NCBI GenBank assembly: GCA_963457665.1
Contig: OY735222.1
Span: forward strand, 40,266,408 to 40,330,407
Reading direction: 5' to 3'
Source of the DNA: Thysanoteuthis rhombus
Lineage: Eukaryota; Mollusca; Cephalopoda; Oegopsida; Thysanoteuthidae
Length of the DNA: 64,000 bases
The translations under genes and the position numbers were made by a program. The notes under the pieces were generated by a model. That model was not told the origin of the DNA. It saw nothing but the letters and a program-made list of their open reading frames with translations, and did not search any database. Positions 57,889-64,000 of the stretch are shown one piece after another. Positions within the stretch are counted from its first letter, which is position 1. Each line of letters begins with the position of its first letter.

Positions 57889-59020
57889 AAAATAGGTTGG
57901 TAAATTCCGCAATAAAGGTTGGATGAATTTAAGAAAAGTGTGAAAAGAAAAGCCAAACATTTTAGTTAAGGTTTTGGGGTATTATAGTTTTTGATAAGGC
58001 TTATAGTTCAGCTTAGTAAAAACTATTTTACATGTATATGTATATATATATATATATATATATGTATTTTGGAAAATCAAGATGATCTATTACATGAATA
58101 TTTGCATAGAAGAGCAATATTTTACCCCCCTCCCATAAGGCTTCAATTTACGTAACCCTTGGGGCTGATTAAATGAAAATAATGAAAATTAAAACACAAT
58201 TCACCTTTCCACAGACTAATCTTTCATAGGTGTAAAAATCTCTACTGTCCAATCATTATAAGAATTACTAAATTATTGACATAATTAGGGAATTATTTTG
58301 TATTATTAAACTAATAAAAAACAAAAAAATTCTATAGTACTAAAAGTTTTATTGATTTGCAATAAATAGGTGAATTTTGGTATTTCTAAAAAGTTTTAGG
58401 CGAACAAGGTTTTTGCGAATCGATCTACAAAATTTTTATTTTCAGCCATAAAGTTGGCCGAAAGTGGTGAAGATTTAGCTGATTTTAGCCGATTCTTTAA
58501 GCAATTTTGGCTGGAAAAAACAAATTTGAGTTGGTAGCATGGTATTTGCACAACTCTAAAAAATAAAGGAAGTTACTTTGGATAGCTTATTATGCCCTTA
58601 CTTTTAGTTAGAATTGAATTCAACCCAATAATTCAATTAAAATCGGCCAGTTAGCTTATTTTTGGTGATTTACAGTAGAATTGTTTCCCTTATTTTATGG
58701 CAATTACTGTCCACCTTCCTCCTTCAACACTTCCAGCGATGTCAACAAGTGGCGGTAAAAACAAAACATGAGACAAAATCCAACTACACCATTTTGTTGC
58801 TACACTGAACCCAGCTACAATTACTACTCTCCCTCACTTACTATAGGAACCACCACTAACAGGTAAACCCATAATTTGACCAGTTTTTTTACCCTCATCT
58901 TAACATTCATTTGGCCACTTATGACCTTATGTGATGATAATCAACTAAAAATTAGGATGAAGGTGAAAAAACTAGTCAAAATTAGATGATAACAATATCT
59001 TAATTTTGTCTAGGCTATTT
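57889..59020. other. No gene recognised
   Basis: AT-rich. The 58430-58550 stretch is another agccg/agctgatt-rich repeat ending tttgagttggtagcatgg. Confidence 0.4.
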
Positions 59021-59029
59021 ATGAATGTT

Positions 59030-59460
59030 TTTTTTTCAGCTTTCAAGTGGGTCAGGTTGGCTGGCTATTTATTTATGTGTTGTGCATACTGGCCCACCAA
59101 TTGAGCTAGAAGGCTAAAGATTAAAACATTTACTCCATATTATGACTAGAAAAAACTTTCTTTTTATTTTTTGAAAATTCTCCCTCAAAATAAGTTCTAG
59201 GCAGAAGTTCAATGTAAATTTATGCTAAATTGGTCTCTTATTTTGTGTCTAGCAGCATTCATGCTTGTTTTTTGTTTTTTAAATATTTGGACTTTTTTAA
59301 GTGATCAGTATTTCAAGTATGTTCCATTCCTTGTTTACAAGATAAAGTCCACGGGTGTCCCTGATGATTTCTGGATGAGGTGTGCGGCTGCCAGCTTCTA
59401 ATTTACCGACAGTGTGAAGGCCCCTAATTTGCCAACAGATTGAGAGAAGTAATTTAGTCA
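59030..59460 (+). repeat. Interspersed repeat family X, copy 3, with an array-derived insert
   Basis: 59030-59310 matches 63050-63335 (gagctaga-ggct-aa, ttatgctaaattggtctctt, gtgtctagcagcattcatgc). The end (gagagaagtaatttagtcat, 59443 on) also matches repeat X. Between them, 59322-59442 is a copy of the D block of array unit 1. Confidence 0.65.
59322..59442 (-). repeat. Near-identical copy of the array unit 1 D block
   Basis: Matches 6467-6587 with only about three to five differences over roughly 120 bp, for example caagataaag for caaggtaaag and gtgaagg for gtgcagg. It contains gtccacgggtgtccctgatg and ggtgtgcggctgccagcttc. The array's own D blocks differ far more from one another. Confidence 0.85.
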
Positions 59461-62191
59461 TTGATCATTGATATTGTATGTTTTAGTGCAGTTTAACTGA
59501 CCGATGATAAAACTTGGTATTTTCACTAAAATTATTTGAATTTGACAAAAACTTTTCTTTTGGTAGATCTTAACAATGGAACTTTGAATTTCTAAAGGAA
59601 AATTCCTGTCATTAATAATGGTATCATTATTGATTTTTGCTGAATACAGGAAATATTGAATTTATTAGTCAAAATCTACTTTATAATTCATGAGTATGTA
59701 TTTTTTCTTTGTTTAGACAAAAATTTGAGCTAATTTACTTTTAGAAAAACATTTAAAAAATTGAGGATGTTTCTTTTTAAATTTCGGCTGGAGTGTTGAA
59801 ACTATAACAGCCAAGATGAGGTTAACAGTCCAAGAAGTGCATTATTTTAAAATTTCATCTTCCATGGTTTGTATTTTGATTTTTAGTTTATTCAACTTAT
59901 TATTTCTAGTTGTGCTATATATCTAGTGTATTAAAAAAAAACAAAAACATTTTTTTTAATTTTGTTCAAAGGGTTATGGTTTGGAGACTTTCAAGAGGAA
60001 TTTCACAGAAAAACTAAGTAAGCTAAAAGGATTTTTTTCAAATGTTCTTGAGTTGTAGATTAGAGCAGTGTACTGGAAGCTATGATGTCTGCTACTCACT
60101 CATTGTATGGGGAGAATCAGACTACTTTTTTCTTGTTCATTTCTCACAGCATTTTGTTTGTGTACCTATTAAACTTGCTATACTTTGTATAGTCTGACCG
60201 AACTACATACAATTAAATTAACTCTCTGTCAATACTATGATAATGCAGTGGTCCAGACAAAATATGCAGAAAAGACTAAAAGTTATCCTCCTTTATTTTT
60301 TATCACCTTGAAAATATTTCATCTTTTCAAAGAATTGATCTCATGTTGTATTCACAGATGTAAGTTATTTAGAAAACCGTCAAAAAAATGTCAGAGGAAA
60401 TCAAATCAATTTCATTTTTAACTCATGAAATCATTCTAATTGCATCAAAACTGTAAAATAGAAGATAAATCAAAACAGCATAAAATCATCAGAAGTTCTC
60501 AAAAAAACATTCCTAATCATTTTTAGATAAAAGATGAAATATTGAAAAATTGGTTATGAAAGATAAAGGGGAATAACTTCAAAAAAATATTCTAATTGCC
60601 TCAAAACTGTTAATAGAAGATAAATCAAAATGACCTAAAATTATCAGAAGTCAAAAAACATTTCAAATCATATTTAGAAAGAAGATGAAATATTATTAAA
60701 AATCAATTATAAACAATAAAATAATATCAATCTGTTGCTGGAGCTTCAGGAAAAATATTGACCTGATCCTAAACTTTCCATACACTTATTTTCTTATCCT
60801 CATAATTCACAATGTATTTACGCTAAACCCATAAAAATATATATCAAATGAAAGAAAAATAAACGAATATGTATTAAAGTAAGTAGTTAAAAAAGATGAA
60901 AATATGCAGTTGAAAATGTAGGTGTGGAGAAAGAGAAAAAAAACATCATTGAGATACCAATCACTTTTATGAGGGTAGGCTGGCATGTTCGTAAATAAAC
61001 ATGCAAACCTTCCATATACAGATGTTTTTTGTGTCATTGGAGAGATAAAGGATTGGCAAAAAATATGCAATAATTTTTATGTGAATAAACTGTATTAAAC
61101 CAGGGATATAACTGTTTTTAAATGTTGTTTACTCCAAAAAAAACATAAGCACAAATATATCACCATTTATATAGTTTACATAAATGATTTTTAAAATTTT
61201 TCTCCAATTTTTCTATTCTCTGTGGCCATGTTTTTTTTGTGATTATATATTCCACAATGTTCATGCTTCCTATTTACAAACATGTCATCAGCTTCTTTTC
61301 ATAAGTGCGTGGTACCTACTACCTATTATGTTGACAATTTATGAATTACATAGGTTGTTTGTTTTCACAAAAAAACAAAATTGATTATTTGTCTAATTTT
61401 TAAAGAAATAGATCGAAGAGAAGCCGTTCATGTAATTATTTGTTCTTGTTTTCTCTTCAACCAGTCGAAAAAAAAAAAAGAGTGTTAGTTCGTATAACTG
61501 ATCTGATCAATTAAAAGGAAGTCACGATGAACATAAATAATGAAAAAACATGTTCCAAGGGTTTGATCTCATTCAATTGATAGAATGTATAAGAAAACAG
61601 GATACTGCTTGAAAATTATTGATATATTATTTTGCAAATAAAATTACGTTATGTGTCGTTTGAATAATGAGGATATGGATCTAAACAATGCAATCATATC
61701 TGATTAAAAAAAAATACATTTACTTACATGCACAGGAAGTTTACAGAGTACGTCAAAGATGCTAAGTTCATGTAAATTCATGCTTTTAAATTCTTCATCT
61801 TTTATTTTTTTACGTGTGAAAATTATTTCAACACTGTTCAAAGTGACCGTTTGAGATCAAGTGAACTAACCACTTTCTCTTCACAGACAATGGGACAGCA
61901 ATAAACTCCATCACTTGTAACAGATATATTCTTGGGACCAAGTTATAAAATCAAATATTCACGTGACCTTGAAATCCTGTTCGGATTATCTGATATTCGG
62001 ATAATTGGTTTTCAGATTATCAATGTTCCATTGTATACAACTGATTTAAAATGTGCATAAAAAACTTAATGAAAAAAAACTTTAATAAATCTCCAAAAAT
62101 GTTGCATTTTACTGAAATTTTACTCCTACACAAATAACTACTTTTCTATTTGAATAATGAATATGAAATAATTATTGTATATTTCTTGAAG
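59461..62191. other. No gene recognised; partial duplication at 60430-60715
   Basis: AT-rich. The segment tctaattgcatcaaaactgt (60435) recurs about 157 bp later (tctaattgcctcaaaactgt), with the following gaagataaatcaaaa and aagatgaaatatt phrases, an imperfect tandem duplication. Exons belonging to the plus-strand gene at the right edge may exist here but were not identified. Confidence 0.45.
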
Positions 62192-62248
62192 ATGCGGTGA
62201 AAAAATTCGTCAAAGATCTTACATCAAATCCAGGTGACGAAACAGCTG
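62192..62248 (+). CDS. Exon of a gene at the right edge (possible death-domain-like fold), part 1
   Basis: 57 nt between acceptor ...atatttcttgaag and donor gtgagt. The phase 1 frame reads AVKKFVKDLTSNPGDETA after a split first codon, leaving one base (G). The next exon candidate (63823) begins AG, so the joint codon is GAG (Glu) and the frame continues without a stop. NPGDE-A-E-K followed by a helix ending in ETWKG resembles the middle to end of many death domains, which have a 'N-P-x-D ... ML-x-W' pattern. This is pattern recognition, not a search. Confidence 0.5.
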
Positions 62249-63822
62249 GTGAGTTTATTTAATTTTATCAGTTTCTCAATGAAAATTTTTGAATTACAAA
62301 ATACTTCCTCTCCCATGTGAGTTACTAGATTTCTCATAGGGATTGTGACAATGAAACCATAAGAAATATACTTGAATCAATCCTTATGTCCCCTGCTGTG
62401 TCATTGAAATCATTTCCAATGGTGTAATACATGAGTGCACCTGTACTATGAAACAGAATCCATACAATGTATTATTATTCATGGATTTTATGACATTGTG
62501 CCCATAGAAACTTGGTCGAAAATAAGTTTGAAAAATGTACTAATCTTAATGGTACGGAAATTGAATTGGGGGTGTTGATTTAGAGGATCTGATTGTCCAA
62601 AGCGTATGAAAATTGAACGGACGAATCTCAAGGACTGTCTGCGTATAAGTTGAAACATTGGCTTATCACTGAGGGTCAAATAAATGTAATTTTTTTTTAC
62701 CCAGATTGTTCTTTTAATATTGCTGGTTACTGTTGCTTATTGAAAAAAAATCATGATATTCTGTTTTTGGTTAAGGGGTTGAGCGTAACTTTGATAAAAA
62801 TTAACCAACTTTTCTTTCTATTTTATTATAAAGGTCAAGTTACACATGAGTCTCCAAATATTGCCTTTTACAGGAATGAAATACCATGTTACCCATTGGG
62901 TAAGCTCATTTCTTATTATTCAAAATTATTGTATTCTAGAAAAAATTTTGCTTTATAATCAGATGCCAAATTTAATGACATTTATTTTTAAGAAAATTAA
63001 GTGTACATTTTTATTTGCCCAAACTATCAAATAAACCATTGCCATTTTTAGAAATTGTTTCTTCAGTTTTCAAGATGGTCTTGCTCGCTATGTATGTATG
63101 TTAATATGATGCATATAGGCAGCACAAATAGAGCTAGAGGGCTGAACATTTAAACATTTTTTCCTTGTTATGTTTGGAAAAAATTGTTGTTTTTTGAGTT
63201 TTTTACCCCCCCCCCCCAATTTCTATGCCCGGATTTAATTTGCAATGTAAGTTTATGCTTAATTGATCCCTTAGTTTGTCTCCAGGAGTATTTATATATG
63301 TTATCTGAAAATTCTGACATTTCAGTGATAACTGCCCAACTAAAGGCGAGAGAAGTAACTTATTCATTGATCAACCCTCTTTCCAATTTTTTAGCTAAAT
63401 GATTAACCAGATCTATTTTGTTTGTTAGTTGGTTTCTATCACACTAAAGCAAAAAGATGTATTACAGAAAAATGAACAAAATGCTGCTATGATTTGAATG
63501 TTTGACCTGGAGGTTGACTGGCAAGTAATGTATCTGTTAGGCCAACTTTACGCTGCTTGAATATTGAGTGAAATTAAGTTGCATGTTAGCAATTGACCAA
63601 GCAAGCAGCGGGCAAAAGTCAAATGGCTGCTGTTGATAACAGCTGTCATTGCTTGCCTGGCTGCCTTAGCTTTTATTTACATCCAGTACATAGTTCAACT
63701 CAAAGCCTAGTGGAGGGGAACAGAAGAATGTGTTGTACTAATTTATGATTTATCCATACATAACAAATAGTTCTGTCATTATAATGGTATAGAACTTAGA
63801 GAAATTTTTTTTTTCTGTTTAG
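62249..63822 (+). other. Intron between the two right-edge exons; contains repeat X copy 4
   Basis: Holds repeat X at 63050-63395. A 26-nt segment at about 62873-62898 (acceptor ttgccttttacag, donor gtaagctc) looks like a microexon, but including it would break the frame, so it is not called. Confidence 0.45.
63050..63395 (+). repeat. Interspersed repeat family X, copy 4
   Basis: Shares the order seen at 59030-59310 and its end (cagtgataactgcccaacta, ggcgagagaagtaacttatt) with copies 1 and 2. A C-run lies at 63207-63219. Confidence 0.65.
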
Positions 63823-63901
63823 AGGATAAAATTGAAAATATTTTAGAAACCTGGAAAGGAAACCATAGCAAGTTAGAGGCAAACCATTTATATATACAAT
63901 G
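63823..63901 (+). CDS. Exon of a gene at the right edge (possible death-domain-like fold), part 2
   Basis: 79 nt between a strong acceptor (ttttttttctgtttag) and a consensus donor gtaagtaaag. Phase 1 in, phase 2 out: EDKIENILETWKGNHSKL then EANHLYIQ with TG left over. The amphipathic pattern with a central Trp followed by a polar turn and a second helix fits the last helices of a death domain. The gene continues beyond the window end. The matching phase with the preceding exon is the main support that both are real. Confidence 0.55.
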
Positions 63902-64000
63902 GTAAGTAAAGTGCAGTGTTTTCACCAAATTTATTTCTCCATTCTACAAATTATTAAGATGATTAAAACTCATGTTTGTTGCTTTTATCAGGTTTTTCGC

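Noticed and set aside
62873-62898. 26-nt microexon between the two right-edge exons
   Set aside because: Good splice-like borders, but including it would break the frame that the two flanking exons share.

Overview
This window reads as nuclear DNA of an AT-rich invertebrate animal; I cannot name the species. The reasons are spliced mini-exons with GT/AG borders, many 5'-truncated RTE-type LINE fragments ending in (GAT)n, tRNA-derived SINEs, long (TA)n microsatellites and very few long reading frames. There is no bacterial-type gene organisation. Most of the sequence is non-coding or decayed mobile DNA, and one run of 200 Ns (30404-30603) marks an assembly gap.

The main finding lies on the minus strand between about 6.0 and 32.0 kb. 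Nine divergent mini-exons (plus-strand 6027-6107, 6827-6901, 11078-11161, 16524-16598, 18791-18865, 20901-20981, 26273-26359, 28747-28833, 29731-29820) each have an AG acceptor and a GT donor. Each is an exact multiple of three (75-90 nt), has no stop in phase 0, and encodes one hydrophobic helix, usually with a G-x-x-x-G type core. They sit in diverged copies of a larger duplicated unit whose other parts are decaying or interrupted by RTE insertions. Upstream on the minus strand, at 31970-32010, is a candidate constant exon that ends in phase 0 and encodes a short polar stalk. The simplest reading is part of a membrane-protein gene with a bank of interchangeable, probably mutually exclusive, transmembrane exons. 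I did not find the ectodomain or a convincing shared cytoplasmic exon here; they may lie outside the window.

Left of the array (1.2-4.1 kb, minus) are a decayed copia-like pol fragment and a decayed copy of an uncharacterised protein family common in invertebrate genomes; a second fragment of that family lies at 42.9-43.6 kb (plus). Right of the array the window is mostly mobile DNA: RTE fragments (34.9-36.3, 54.3-55.4, 55.9-57.5 kb), inverted SINE/RTE composite elements (10.4, 42.5, 44.4, 55.7 kb), a terminal-inverted-repeat element (48.12-48.89 kb), three tRNA-SINE copies with (TA)n tails (47.2, 51.7, 57.6 kb), LTR-like segments (23.0, 40.9 kb) and several tandem repeats. At the right edge two plus-strand exons with matching phase (62192-62248 and 63823-63901) start another gene, possibly encoding a death-domain-like fold.

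All calls were made by reading the sequence. No alignment, splice predictor or database search was run.
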